Source of the DNA: an uncultured Aggregatibacter sp.
GTDB lineage: Bacteria > Pseudomonadota > Gammaproteobacteria > Enterobacterales > Pasteurellaceae
Length of the DNA stretch: 48,039 nt
Direction: 5' to 3'
NCBI RefSeq assembly: GCF_901873365.1
Contig: NZ_CABFLM010000044.1
Coordinates: 1 to 48,039 of the forward strand
Below the pieces are notes generated by a model. The model saw nothing but the letters and a program-made list of their open reading frames with translations, made no database searches and was not told the origin of the DNA. Shown in pieces: positions 8,369-16,659 of this stretch. Positions within the stretch are counted from its first letter, which is position 1; the number at the start of each line of letters is the position of its first letter. A program made the translations under genes and the position numbers.

Positions 8369-9305
8369 ACAACGAGATCTCTTCTAATATAGACAATTCG
8401 GGCAAGGTAGAAAAACTTTGGGCTTTCACGGTTTCATAGAAATCATCCACGAACGCCATTTGTGAATCCAACTCTCGCGTTGCGGCATAAAGATTACTGT
8501 GTAACCCCTGTTCGGTAATTTTTCGCGCCACGATGTAACCACGATCCAAATAAGGCTTCGCCGCCCAAAACGGCAATGCCGCCACTCCACGTTTACTTGC
8601 CACCAACTGAATGATGGCGATGGTAAGTTCACTGGTTCGTCGGGTCGGATTGATGCCTTTCGGGTGTAATACCTTACGCAACAAATCCAACATATCATCC
8701 GGTACGGGATAAGTAATTAACGTTTGATCAATAAAATCTTCCGCCTGCCAAACCTCTTTCGCTGCCAGCGGATGATCTTTCGCACATAATCCCACCATTT
8801 CATAGGAAAACAACGGCTTATACACAATGTCCGGGGTCTCTTCCACTTCTTGCACAACAGCCCAATCGGCACGATGGCTTAACAGCAACCCAACGGCATC
8901 GGTGTGGAAACCGGACACAATATCCAGCTCCACCAACGGCCAATGTTGACGGAATAAATCCATGGCGGGCATAAGCCAATCGAAGCAAGTGTGGCATTCC
9001 ACCGCAATACGCAACTCGCCGGCCTCCCCTTGTTTCACCCGCGCTAAATCACGCTCCGCCTCAATCACTTTAGGCAAAATATCATTGGCAAGCTGAATCA
9101 AACGCTCACCTGCCGGTGTAAAGTGCAACGGCTGGGTTTTACGTTCAAATAACGGCAAACCGTATTGATCTTCCAACAGTTTAATTTGGTGGGAAAGAGC
9201 GGATTGAGTGAGATAAACCCGTTTTGCTGCCAAAGAAACACTGCCCGTTTCTTTTAAGGCAAGTAAAGTTTTAAGGTGTCGAAGTTCAAGAAAGATTGGT
9301 TTCAT
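8361..9305 (-). CDS. metR: LysR-type transcriptional regulator MetR
   Basis: A 314-residue LysR-family protein. An N-terminal winged helix (residues 5-65, LRHLKTLLALKETGSVSLAAK, then TQSALSHQI) is followed by a periplasmic-binding-like effector domain with IAVECHTCFDWLMPAM, which resembles E. coli MetR (IAIECHSCIQWLTPAL). MetR controls methionine biosynthesis genes with homocysteine as coeffector. Here the gene overlaps azlC and probably drives expression of the azlCD exporter operon. No met gene is adjacent. A MetR-like palindrome lies at the start codon. Confidence 0.88.
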   Translation of the reverse strand: MKPIFLELRHLKTLLALKETGSVSLAAKRVYLTQSALSHQIKLLEDQYGLPLFERKTQPLHFTPAGERLIQLANDILPKVIEAERDLARVKQGEAGELRIAVECHTCFDWLMPAMDLFRQHWPLVELDIVSGFHTDAVGLLLSHRADWAVVQEVEETPDIVYKPLFSYEMVGLCAKDHPLAAKEVWQAEDFIDQTLITYPVPDDMLDLLRKVLHPKGINPTRRTSELTIAIIQLVASKRGVAALPFWAAKPYLDRGYIVARKITEQGLHSNLYAATRELDSQMAFVDDFYETVKAQSFSTLPELSILEEISLYV

Positions 9306-9317
9306 GAGAAAGATTCA
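9305..9317. promoter_or_regulatory. Possible MetR binding site
   Basis: TGAGAAAGATTCA differs by one base from the MetR consensus TGAA-N5-TTCA and covers the start region of metR, which would fit autoregulation. The match is short and could be chance. Confidence 0.3.
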
Positions 9318-9450
9318 TATTCATGAGGAAAATAATGAAACCGTATCATACACCAAAATAGGCTGTGCTTTAATGTTCCAGAAAAGAAAATTAAGGCATA
9401 GATTGAACAAATCCGTTCATCCTTTTTGTTGAGATTAAATCGCAAAAGAA

Positions 9451-9480
9451 GACCGCACAGAGATGTCTCAAAGTGCGGTC
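9451..9480 (-). terminator. Terminator-like inverted uptake signal pair after argG
   Basis: GACCGCAC (9451-9458) pairs with GTGCGGTC (9473-9480). The right arm is part of an exact uptake signal sequence. On the minus strand it is followed by a moderately T-rich stretch and lies 16 bases after the argG stop. Confidence 0.65.
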
Positions 9481-9495
9481 GGAAAAGAGAGCGTT

Positions 9496-10833
9496 TTACG
9501 CTTTTTTGTATAATTGCGGTAACGCAGAATCTTTGTTTGTCGCCAGTAAACCGGTGCGGGAATAGATACCGAGTTTGTCGCGGGTGTCGGTGATATCAAG
9601 GTTACGCATGGTTAATTGACCGATACGATCGACCGGATCAAACGGTGCATTTTCCACTTTTTCCATACTCAAACGTTCCGGATGGTAGGTTAAGTTCGGG
9701 GATTCCGTGTTGAGTAAGGAATAGTCGTTACCACGACGTAGCTCTAACGTCACTTCACCGGTGACTGCGCGAGCCACCCAACGTTGAGCGGTTTCGCGCA
9801 ACATTAAGGCTTGCGGATCGAACCAACGACCTTGGTATAACAAGCGACCTAAACGAATACCGTTGATGCGGTATTGTTCGATGGTGTCTTCGTTGTGGAT
9901 ACCGGTCACTAAACGTTCGTAAGCAATGTGTAATAGTGCCATGCCCGGGGCTTCGTAGATGCCGCGAGATTTCGCTTCGATGATACGGTTTTCGATTTGG
10001 TCGGACATCCCTAAGCCGTGACGACCACCAATGCGGTTGGCTTCAAGGAACAATTCTACGATGTTATCGAACGTTTTACCGTTTAATGCGACCGGAATGC
10101 CTTCTTCAAAACGCACCGTCACTTCTTCCGCTTTGATTTGTACATCTTCACGCCAGAATGGTACGCCCATGATTGGGTTGACGATACGAATACCGGAATT
10201 TAAGAATTCCAAGTCTTTTGCTTCGTGAGTCGCGCCAAGCATGTTGGAGTCGGTGGAATAGGCTTTTTCGACAGACATTTTGTAATCAAAGCCGTTTTCA
10301 ATTAAGAAGTTAGACATCTCAAAACGGCCGCCCAATTCATCGATAAATTTTTGATCTAACCAAGGTTTATAAATTTTTAAATTTGGGTTGGTCATTAAGC
10401 CGTAACGATAGAAACGTTCGATGTCGTTGCCTTTGTAAGTACTGCCATCACCCCAAATATTGACATCATCTTCTTTCATGGCAGAGACCAACATGGTGCC
10501 GGTCACCGCACGGCCTAATGGGGTGGTGTTGAAATAAGTCAAACCACCTGTCGTCACGTGAAATGCGCCGCATTGGATCGCCGCAATGCCTTCTTGGGCT
10601 AATTGTGTGCGGCAGTCGATTAAGCGGGCCATTTCTGCGCCATATTCTTTGGCTTTGCGTGGAATAGCCTCGTAATCCTCTTCATCCGGTTGGCCAAGGT
10701 TCGCGGTGTAAGCGCAAGGAATGGCGCCGTGTTGACGCATCCAAAGCAGTGCCGCGCTGGTGTCTAAGCCGCCGGAAAAGGCGATACCGACTTTTTCACC
10801 TTTCGGTAAGTGTTGCAAAATGGTATTTGACAT
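9496..10833 (-). CDS. argG: Argininosuccinate synthase (class II)
   Basis: A 445-residue enzyme that joins citrulline and aspartate with ATP to make argininosuccinate, the penultimate step of arginine synthesis. The N-terminal pyrophosphatase loop IAFSGGLDTSAAL (about residues 17-29) is present. Length and sequence match the E. coli-type class II enzymes (447 residues), not the roughly 400-residue class I type. An AAGGAAAG ribosome site precedes the ATG. An inverted uptake signal pair follows as a likely terminator. I see no clear ARG box in the 85-base gap upstream. Confidence 0.97.
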   Translation of the reverse strand: MSNTILQHLPKGEKVGIAFSGGLDTSAALLWMRQHGAIPCAYTANLGQPDEEDYEAIPRKAKEYGAEMARLIDCRTQLAQEGIAAIQCGAFHVTTGGLTYFNTTPLGRAVTGTMLVSAMKEDDVNIWGDGSTYKGNDIERFYRYGLMTNPNLKIYKPWLDQKFIDELGGRFEMSNFLIENGFDYKMSVEKAYSTDSNMLGATHEAKDLEFLNSGIRIVNPIMGVPFWREDVQIKAEEVTVRFEEGIPVALNGKTFDNIVELFLEANRIGGRHGLGMSDQIENRIIEAKSRGIYEAPGMALLHIAYERLVTGIHNEDTIEQYRINGIRLGRLLYQGRWFDPQALMLRETAQRWVARAVTGEVTLELRRGNDYSLLNTESPNLTYHPERLSMEKVENAPFDPVDRIGQLTMRNLDITDTRDKLGIYSRTGLLATNKDSALPQLYKKA

Positions 10834-10918
10834 ATTTTCTTTCCTTATCTGTGTTTGTTTGAGTGAATGGGGTTAATAAAAGTACGTGGTAAAAACATTT
10901 TGAAAAACAACCGCACTT

Positions 10919-11749
10919 TTATTCTTCTGTTGTCAGCATTAAATTCGGATCCGGATATTGGTAAACAAATTCTAATTCATTACAAATTTTTTCCGCCATG
11001 ATAATGCGTTGCGGATCGTGTTCTGAGTTAATAAAGTGCGGTGGTTCTAGCCCGTATTTTTCCGCCGCATATTGATAATAGGCTTCCCGTGTTGGGTGCA
11101 TTGGCGCGGCCAAATGATATAGACGATAGCCGCCCGGGGTTTCTAACAATAATTGAATGGCGCGTGCGCAATCGTCTAAATGGACTAAATTTACCGGAGA
11201 ATAACCGCACTTGAGTGCTTGTTTTCCGGCAAGAGAATAAACGGGATGGCGATCGTTGCCGACTAAACCGGCAAAACGAATAATATCGCAATCGATGTCT
11301 TGCATCTGCGCCAAGCCGTTTTCAATTTCAACTAAGGCGCGACCAATGTCACTGTCCGGCTGTGGCGTGACGGATTCATCAAAATGGGCGGAAATATCAG
11401 GGAAAACGGAAGTGGAGCTAATAAAAATAATGTGGCTCACCCCTTGTAATAAGGCTTCGTTAACCAGATTTTGCACGCCTTCGACATATTGATTGAGATC
11501 GAAAAAATATTGGCTTGGTGGAATATTAATGATCAATGAATCCACATCAAGCAAGGCACTGACATCATCAGGATCCGCATTAATTTCAGGGGTAAGTTCC
11601 AAATGATAGGCTTCCAAACGCATTAAACGCATTTGTTCTACACCATCGTGAGTACGTTTCGTGCCTTTAACTTCCCAGCCTAGATTTTTTAAATGTCGCG
11701 CCAGTGGCAAACCTAGCCAACCTAACCCGACAATGGCGACCGACCTCAT
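10919..11749 (-). CDS. yeeZ: NAD(P)-binding SDR/epimerase-like protein (YeeZ-like)
   Basis: A 276-residue Rossmann-fold protein. The dinucleotide-binding motif is VAIVGLGWLGLPLARHL at residues 4-20, and the C-terminal part has the family-typical YHLAAPMHPTREAYY and ICNELEFVYQYPDP. It resembles E. coli YeeZ (274 residues), an extended SDR of unknown substrate. It contains two uptake signal sequences in its coding DNA (11034 and 11204). Because the gaps to argG and purC are about 65-85 bases, co-transcription with either is uncertain. Confidence 0.85.
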   Translation of the reverse strand: MRSVAIVGLGWLGLPLARHLKNLGWEVKGTKRTHDGVEQMRLMRLEAYHLELTPEINADPDDVSALLDVDSLIINIPPSQYFFDLNQYVEGVQNLVNEALLQGVSHIIFISSTSVFPDISAHFDESVTPQPDSDIGRALVEIENGLAQMQDIDCDIIRFAGLVGNDRHPVYSLAGKQALKCGYSPVNLVHLDDCARAIQLLLETPGGYRLYHLAAPMHPTREAYYQYAAEKYGLEPPHFINSEHDPQRIIMAEKICNELEFVYQYPDPNLMLTTEE

Positions 11750-11814
11750 ATTACTCCTATCCGGTTACAAAAAATTCCCACTATTCTAATGCATAGCGGG
11801 AATTCCTTTAAGTG

Positions 11815-12675
11815 TTATTTTGTTAATAAATCCAAGGCTTCTTGGTATTTATCTACGGTCTTCTGAATGACATCCGACGGCACTTTTGGCGCCGGTGGCT
11901 GTTTATTCCAACCGCTGTTTTCCAACCAGTCACGAATAAATTGTTTATCAAAAGACGGTGGGTTTGTGCCTTCTTGATAAGTCTCTACTGACCAGAAACG
12001 GCTAGAATCCGGTGTTAATACCTCATCCATCAAGGTTAACGTGCCGTTTTCATCCAAGCCGAATTCAAATTTGGTGTCACAAATGATGATACCTTTGGTT
12101 AAGGCATATTTTGCCGCTTCGGTATAAAGGGCGATGGCTTTTTCTTTCACTTGCGCTGCCAAATCTTTGCCGATCAAGTTTTCGCATTCGGCATAACTAA
12201 TATTAATGTCGTGATTGCCGATTTCTTCTTTGCTGGACGGTGTGAAAATCGGCTCGGGCAATTTGCTGGCTTCCACTAAGCCTTTTGGTAATTCTAAGCC
12301 ACAAATTGTACCGGTTTGTTTGTAATCTTTCAGTCCGCTGCCGGTTAAATAACCGCGCACGATAGATTCAATTTTAATCGGGGTTAAGCGTTTGCACACC
12401 ACCGCACGATCTTTCACTAAATCGGCTTCCGCTTTGGGTAACACGTCGTAAACGCTGTCGCCGGTAAAATGATTCGGCATAATATGCGCCAGTTTGTTAA
12501 ACCAAAAGTTAGAAATTTGTGTCAGGATTTCGCCTTTACGCGGAATCGGATCATCTAAAATTACATCGAACGCCGACAATCTGTCACTGGCGACCATCAA
12601 CATTCGTTTGTCATCAATTTCATACAAATCCCGTACTTTGCCGGAATAGATTTTTTTTAGACTAAGTTGTGTCAT
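11815..12675 (-). CDS. purC: Phosphoribosylaminoimidazole-succinocarboxamide synthase
   Basis: A 286-residue SAICAR synthetase of purine synthesis, joining CAIR and aspartate with ATP. Motifs include IYSGKVRDLYEID near the N-terminus, SDRLSAFDVI, RGYLTGSG and CDTKFEFG. The length fits the longer enzyme form, while E. coli PurC has 237 residues. A near-perfect PurR operator lies about 55 bases upstream of the start, so purine repression is likely. Confidence 0.96.
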   Translation of the reverse strand: MTQLSLKKIYSGKVRDLYEIDDKRMLMVASDRLSAFDVILDDPIPRKGEILTQISNFWFNKLAHIMPNHFTGDSVYDVLPKAEADLVKDRAVVCKRLTPIKIESIVRGYLTGSGLKDYKQTGTICGLELPKGLVEASKLPEPIFTPSSKEEIGNHDINISYAECENLIGKDLAAQVKEKAIALYTEAAKYALTKGIIICDTKFEFGLDENGTLTLMDEVLTPDSSRFWSVETYQEGTNPPSFDKQFIRDWLENSGWNKQPPAPKVPSDVIQKTVDKYQEALDLLTK

Positions 12676-12713
12676 TTCATTTCCTTTTTATCTGCGTAAA
12701 AATAATGGCGCGT

Positions 12714-12719
12714 ATTGTA
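12714..12719 (-). promoter_or_regulatory. purC promoter -10 element
   Basis: On the minus strand this is TACAAT, about 40 bases upstream of the purC start. Seventeen bases further upstream the -35 region falls inside the PurR box, the usual position for PurR repression. Confidence 0.55.
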
Positions 12720-12730
12720 CCGCACTTTTC

Positions 12731-12746
12731 ACGCAAACGTTTGCAT
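12731..12746. promoter_or_regulatory. PurR operator
   Basis: ACGCAAACGTTTGCAT matches the PurR consensus ACGCAAACGTTTGCGT at 15 of 16 positions. It overlaps the -35 region of purC. The gene context (purine synthesis) agrees with the site. Confidence 0.88.
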
Positions 12747-12994
12747 TTTTTGGGATTTTTACTGATGTTGACTTCATGTTGTAGTAAGAGAAAAAAGTGC
12801 GGTCAGAAAAAAGGAGGTTTTATGACGTATCAAAATACGCCCAAAATGTACCGCACTTTGTCGCAACATGCTCGCATTCATGATGCTCAAACTTGAAAAA
12901 ATGGGCTAAAAAGCATATAGTTGCGCCACACATTTTTGGACCGTCGTTTAAGGCGGTTTCTTTATTTTTTCATCAAATAACACAGACAGCACAG

Positions 12995-14578
12995 ATGACA
13001 TACCCACAAGAACAAGTTAATAAACGCCGCACTTTTGCGATTATTTCTCACCCTGATGCGGGGAAAACCACCATTACCGAAAAGGTTTTGCTTTATGGTA
13101 ACGCCATTCAAAAAGCCGGTTCGGTGAAAGGCAAAGGTTCCGCGCAACACGCGAAATCCGACTGGATGGAAATGGAAAAACAACGTGGGATTTCCATTAC
13201 CACTTCCGTGATGCAATTCCCATACAACGATTGTTTGGTCAACCTGCTGGATACTCCGGGGCATGAGGATTTCTCTGAAGATACTTACCGCACTTTAACG
13301 GCAGTGGACAGCTGCTTGATGGTCATTGACTCCGCCAAAGGGGTTGAGGAACGTACCATTAAATTAATGGAAGTTACCCGTTTGCGCGACACGCCGATCA
13401 TCACGTTTATGAACAAACTTGACCGTGATATTCGTGATCCGATGGAATTGTTGGACGAAGTTGAAAGCGTGTTGAAAATTCACTGCGCACCGATTACTTG
13501 GCCTATCGGCTGCGGCAAATTGTTTAAAGGCGTGTATCACTTATATAAAGACGAAACCTATCTCTATCAAACAGGGCAAGGGCACACGATTCAAGAAGTG
13601 CGCATTGTGAAAGGCTTGAATAATCCGGAATTGGATAACGCCGTAGGTGACGATTTGGCACAACAATTACGTGATGAATTAGAATTGGTCAAAGGCGCAA
13701 GCAATGAGTTTGACTTAGATTTATTCCTAAACGGCGAACTGACACCGGTCTTTTTCGGTACGGCGTTAGGGAATTTTGGTGTAGATCATTTCCTTGACGG
13801 CTTAACCGAATGGGCGCCTGCGCCGCAAGCTCGCCAGGCAGATACGCGTAAAGTGTCGGCTGACGAAGAAAAATTCAGTGGTTTCGTATTTAAAATTCAA
13901 GCCAATATGGATCCAAAACACCGTGACCGTGTTGCCTTCTTACGTGTCGTGTCAGGCAAATATGAAAAAGGCATGAAACTCAAACATGTACGTATCGGCA
14001 AAGAGGTGGTGATTTCTGATGCGTTAACCTTTATGGCGGGCGACCGTTCGCATGCAGAAGAAGCCTATGCCGGCGATATTATCGGTTTGCACAATCACGG
14101 TACGATTCAAATCGGCGATACCTTTACCCAAGGGGAAGACTTAAAATTCACGGGCATTCCAAACTTTGCACCGGAGTTATTCCGTCGTATTCGTTTAAAA
14201 GATCCACTTAAGCAAAAGCAATTATTAAAAGGCTTGGTACAGCTTTCCGAGGAAGGCGCAGTACAGGTTTTCCGTCCGTTACTGAATAACGATTTAATCG
14301 TTGGGGCGGTGGGTGTATTGCAGTTTGATGTGGTCGTTTCGCGCTTGAAATCCGAATACAACGTAGAAGCCATTTATGAAACTGTCAACGTGGCAACGGC
14401 GCGTTGGGTGGAATGTGCCGATGCGAAAAAATTTGAAGAGTTTAAACGTAAAAATGAGCAAAACCTGGCGTTAGACGGTGGCGATAACCTCACTTACATC
14501 GCCCCGACTATGGTCAATCTCAATCTTGCGCAAGAGCGTTATCCGGATGTGACATTCTTCAAAACCCGAGAACATTAA
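12995..14578 (+). CDS. prfC: Peptide chain release factor 3
   Basis: A 527-residue translational GTPase that removes RF1 and RF2 from the ribosome after peptide release. GTPase motifs: HPDAGKTT (G1), DTPGHEDF (G3) and NKLD (G4), followed by domains II and III. The frame is open further upstream, but family homology begins at MTYPQEQVNKRRTFAIISHPD, so ATG 12995 is chosen; its ribosome site is weak. The C-terminus (FFKTREH) is that of the Haemophilus protein. A hairpin made from an uptake signal sequence and a partial inverted copy follows the gene. Confidence 0.97.
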   Translation: MTYPQEQVNKRRTFAIISHPDAGKTTITEKVLLYGNAIQKAGSVKGKGSAQHAKSDWMEMEKQRGISITTSVMQFPYNDCLVNLLDTPGHEDFSEDTYRTLTAVDSCLMVIDSAKGVEERTIKLMEVTRLRDTPIITFMNKLDRDIRDPMELLDEVESVLKIHCAPITWPIGCGKLFKGVYHLYKDETYLYQTGQGHTIQEVRIVKGLNNPELDNAVGDDLAQQLRDELELVKGASNEFDLDLFLNGELTPVFFGTALGNFGVDHFLDGLTEWAPAPQARQADTRKVSADEEKFSGFVFKIQANMDPKHRDRVAFLRVVSGKYEKGMKLKHVRIGKEVVISDALTFMAGDRSHAEEAYAGDIIGLHNHGTIQIGDTFTQGEDLKFTGIPNFAPELFRRIRLKDPLKQKQLLKGLVQLSEEGAVQVFRPLLNNDLIVGAVGVLQFDVVVSRLKSEYNVEAIYETVNVATARWVECADAKKFEEFKRKNEQNLALDGGDNLTYIAPTMVNLNLAQERYPDVTFFKTREH

Positions 14579-14603
14579 TTCGTTCAAAAACATGAAAAAA
14601 TAG

Positions 14604-14655
14604 ACCGCACTTTGATCTTCTTCTATGGATTGCTATCGATCATTGTGCGGTTTTT
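14604..14655 (+). terminator. Possible prfC terminator from inverted uptake signals
   Basis: ACCGCAC (14604-14610) can pair with GTGCGGT (14645-14651), followed by TTTT. The 34-base loop is long, so termination efficiency is doubtful. Confidence 0.45.
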
Positions 14656-14705
14656 CGTCTTAGATGAAAAATAGTGGCTGTTTTGGATGGCGCTCAATTT
14701 TTAAC

Positions 14706-14748
14706 TTGCGAAAAAGTAAAAAATCAATAAAATGAACGAACGTTCATT
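14706..14748 (+). promoter_or_regulatory. Promoter and TetR-type operator of the efflux operon
   Basis: A -35-like TTGCGA (14706-14711) and a -10-like TAAAAT (14728-14733) are 16 bases apart. They run into the palindrome AATGAACG-AA-CGTTCATT (14731-14748), a typical TetR-family operator shape. It lies about 100 bases before the TetR gene, consistent with autorepression of the operon. Confidence 0.6.
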
Positions 14749-14850
14749 CAGTGGTGTATTATTTGCTGTCTGTAACCTATCAAATGTGCGAATAAAGAGA
14801 AATTTTAACCGCACTTCTCACAATTAACCCAAGTTTATTAGTGACTTTAT

Positions 14851-15417
14851 ATGCATCAATCTGAAACGGATATGATCGAGCGAATTTTTACGGCCACGAA
14901 TGATTTGATGGCGACAGTGGGTTTGCCAAATTTATCCATACATAAAATTGCCAAAGAGGCCAAAATTTCCCCGGGGACGATTTACCTTTATTTTAAGAAT
15001 AAAGATGAATTGCTGGAACAATTTGCACGATATATCTTTAAATCTTTCGAAGAAACCTTGGAAAAAGACTATGATGAAAACCAGTCGTTTTTTCAACGCT
15101 ATCGGAAAATGTGGTGGAATATTTGGCATTCTTTGGAACAAGATCCAACGATTGTTGCCAATATGGGACAATATGAATTTCTACCCGGGTTTTATACTAT
15201 TTGCAAAGAATGGGAAACGCGCGGTATTTGGCATCGTTTTTGTAAAAAAACAGTAGAAGCCAACGAAATCTGTGACCTCCCGACGCATTTATTGTTTGCT
15301 ATTTCGTTGGAAAGTGCGCTTAATATCGCCTTTAAGTGCAAACACTTTGCCCATGAGAGTTCGATGGAGATGCTGGAGTCGGTTATCGAACGCTCTTGGC
15401 ATGCCATTCAAAAATAA
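14851..15417 (+). CDS. acrR: TetR/AcrR-family transcriptional repressor of the RND operon
   Basis: A 188-residue TetR-family protein. Its N-terminal helix-turn-helix (residues about 9-55) reads IHKIAKEAKISPGTIYLYFKNKDELLEQF; the rest is a variable ligand-binding domain. It precedes the adaptor and pump genes, as HI0893 does before HI0894-HI0895 in H. influenzae. A palindrome upstream fits self-control, with drug binding releasing repression (family knowledge). Confidence 0.88.
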   Translation: MHQSETDMIERIFTATNDLMATVGLPNLSIHKIAKEAKISPGTIYLYFKNKDELLEQFARYIFKSFEETLEKDYDENQSFFQRYRKMWWNIWHSLEQDPTIVANMGQYEFLPGFYTICKEWETRGIWHRFCKKTVEANEICDLPTHLLFAISLESALNIAFKCKHFAHESSMEMLESVIERSWHAIQK

Positions 15418-15449
15418 GCTATTTAGTTATCACGTTTACGGAGTTTTTT

Positions 15450-16646
15450 ATGAGTCAAACTCAAATTAACAAACCAAAGCGCTTGCACGTTTTCTTGTTA
15501 AAACTGGCGCTGGGAATATTTATCTTAATTTTTATCGCAATGATTGTGATGAATCAGATGAAAGCAAAAGGCATTGCGGATTTCTTGGCTAATCAAGGAG
15601 AAAGAGCTGTTCCGGTGACGGCAATGACCGTTTCTGCTCAGCAATGGACACCGGTGATTGAGACCACCGGGTTGGTTCGCCCGAATCAAGGGGCGATGCT
15701 GAGTGCGCAAAGTGCGGGGACGATTTCAAAAGTGTTAGTGACCAACGGACAAAGCGTGAAAAAAGGCGATTTGTTGGTGGAATTAGACAGCTCCGTGGAG
15801 CGAGCAAGCTTACAAGCGGCTGAAGCACAAGTGATTTCATTACGTCAAACGTATCAACGCTATGCGAATTTGGCGAAAAGTGGTGGTATTTCTCAGCAAG
15901 AATTAGACAATGCCAAAGCGGCGTATGATGCGCAAGTGGCGAACGTGGAATCCTTAAAAGCCACAATTGCGCGCCGTCAGATTGTTGCACCTTTTGATGG
16001 CAAAGCGGGTATCGTGAAAGTTAATGTGGGACAGTATGTATCGAACGGCACAGAAATCGTGCGTGTGGAAGATCGCAGTTCTATGAAAGTAGATTTTGCG
16101 ATTGCACAGAATTTATTGGAAAAATTGCATATCGGTCAAAAAGTCACCGCGACAGCAGATGCCCGTTTAGGCGAAACCTTCTCGGCAACGATCTCTGCGA
16201 TTGAACCGGCGATTAATTCTTCCACCGGGTTAATTGACGTGCAAGCCACGTTTGATCCGGAAGATGGCGAAAAACTGTTATCCGGTATGTTCACCCGTTT
16301 AAACGTGGCATTGGTAACGGAGTATGACCAAATTGTCGTGCCACAAGTCGCCGTGAGCTACAACATGTATGGCGAATCGCTTTATATTTTGACCGCACTT
16401 TCTGATGAGGAAAAAGAGAAATTTGCTAGCCAAGGCGATATGAACAAAATGTATCGTGCGAAGCAAATCACGGTGTTTACCAAAGATCGCCAAGGTATCT
16501 ATGCTCAGTTAAAAGGCGATGAAGTGAAAATCGGCGATAAAATCGTGACCGGTGGTCAGCAAAATTTAAGTAATGGCGCATTAGTACTTGTCGCAGATAA
16601 AGAAGGTGTCGGCACCACACAACCGGCAACGAAAACCAATCTTTAA
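15450..16646 (+). CDS. acrA: RND efflux periplasmic adaptor (membrane fusion protein)
   Basis: A 398-residue adaptor. One N-terminal membrane segment (about residues 14-35) anchors it; no lipobox cysteine is seen, so it is not a lipoprotein. A barrel-sandwich (lipoyl-like) half motif SAQSAGTISKVLVTNGQSVKKGDLLVELD is followed by an alpha-hairpin and the second half IVAPFDGKAGIVKVNVGQYV, then beta-barrel domains. It links the inner-membrane pump to an outer-membrane TolC-type channel; no channel gene is in the window. ATG 15450 is used, with ACGGAG upstream. The pump gene follows after 13 bases. Confidence 0.93.
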   Translation: MSQTQINKPKRLHVFLLKLALGIFILIFIAMIVMNQMKAKGIADFLANQGERAVPVTAMTVSAQQWTPVIETTGLVRPNQGAMLSAQSAGTISKVLVTNGQSVKKGDLLVELDSSVERASLQAAEAQVISLRQTYQRYANLAKSGGISQQELDNAKAAYDAQVANVESLKATIARRQIVAPFDGKAGIVKVNVGQYVSNGTEIVRVEDRSSMKVDFAIAQNLLEKLHIGQKVTATADARLGETFSATISAIEPAINSSTGLIDVQATFDPEDGEKLLSGMFTRLNVALVTEYDQIVVPQVAVSYNMYGESLYILTALSDEEKEKFASQGDMNKMYRAKQITVFTKDRQGIYAQLKGDEVKIGDKIVTGGQQNLSNGALVLVADKEGVGTTQPATKTNL

Positions 16647-16659
16647 TTAGGAAATACGA

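Larger units (their letters stand above)
12676..12994. other. Divergent intergenic region between purC and prfC
   Basis: This 319-base gap holds the purC promoter and PurR box, three exact uptake signal sequences (12719, 12795, 12850) and probably the prfC promoter. A 75-codon frame on the plus strand (12669-12896) has no recognisable protein features and overlaps the regulatory region, so I do not call it a gene. Confidence 0.6.

Noticed and set aside
12669..12896. 75-codon plus-strand frame between purC and prfC
   Set aside because: It overlaps the purC start, promoter and PurR box, has no recognisable motif and contains uptake signals that explain part of its composition.
12893..12994. 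Upstream extension of prfC
   Set aside because: The extra 34 residues do not resemble RF3, which begins at the chosen ATG in Haemophilus.
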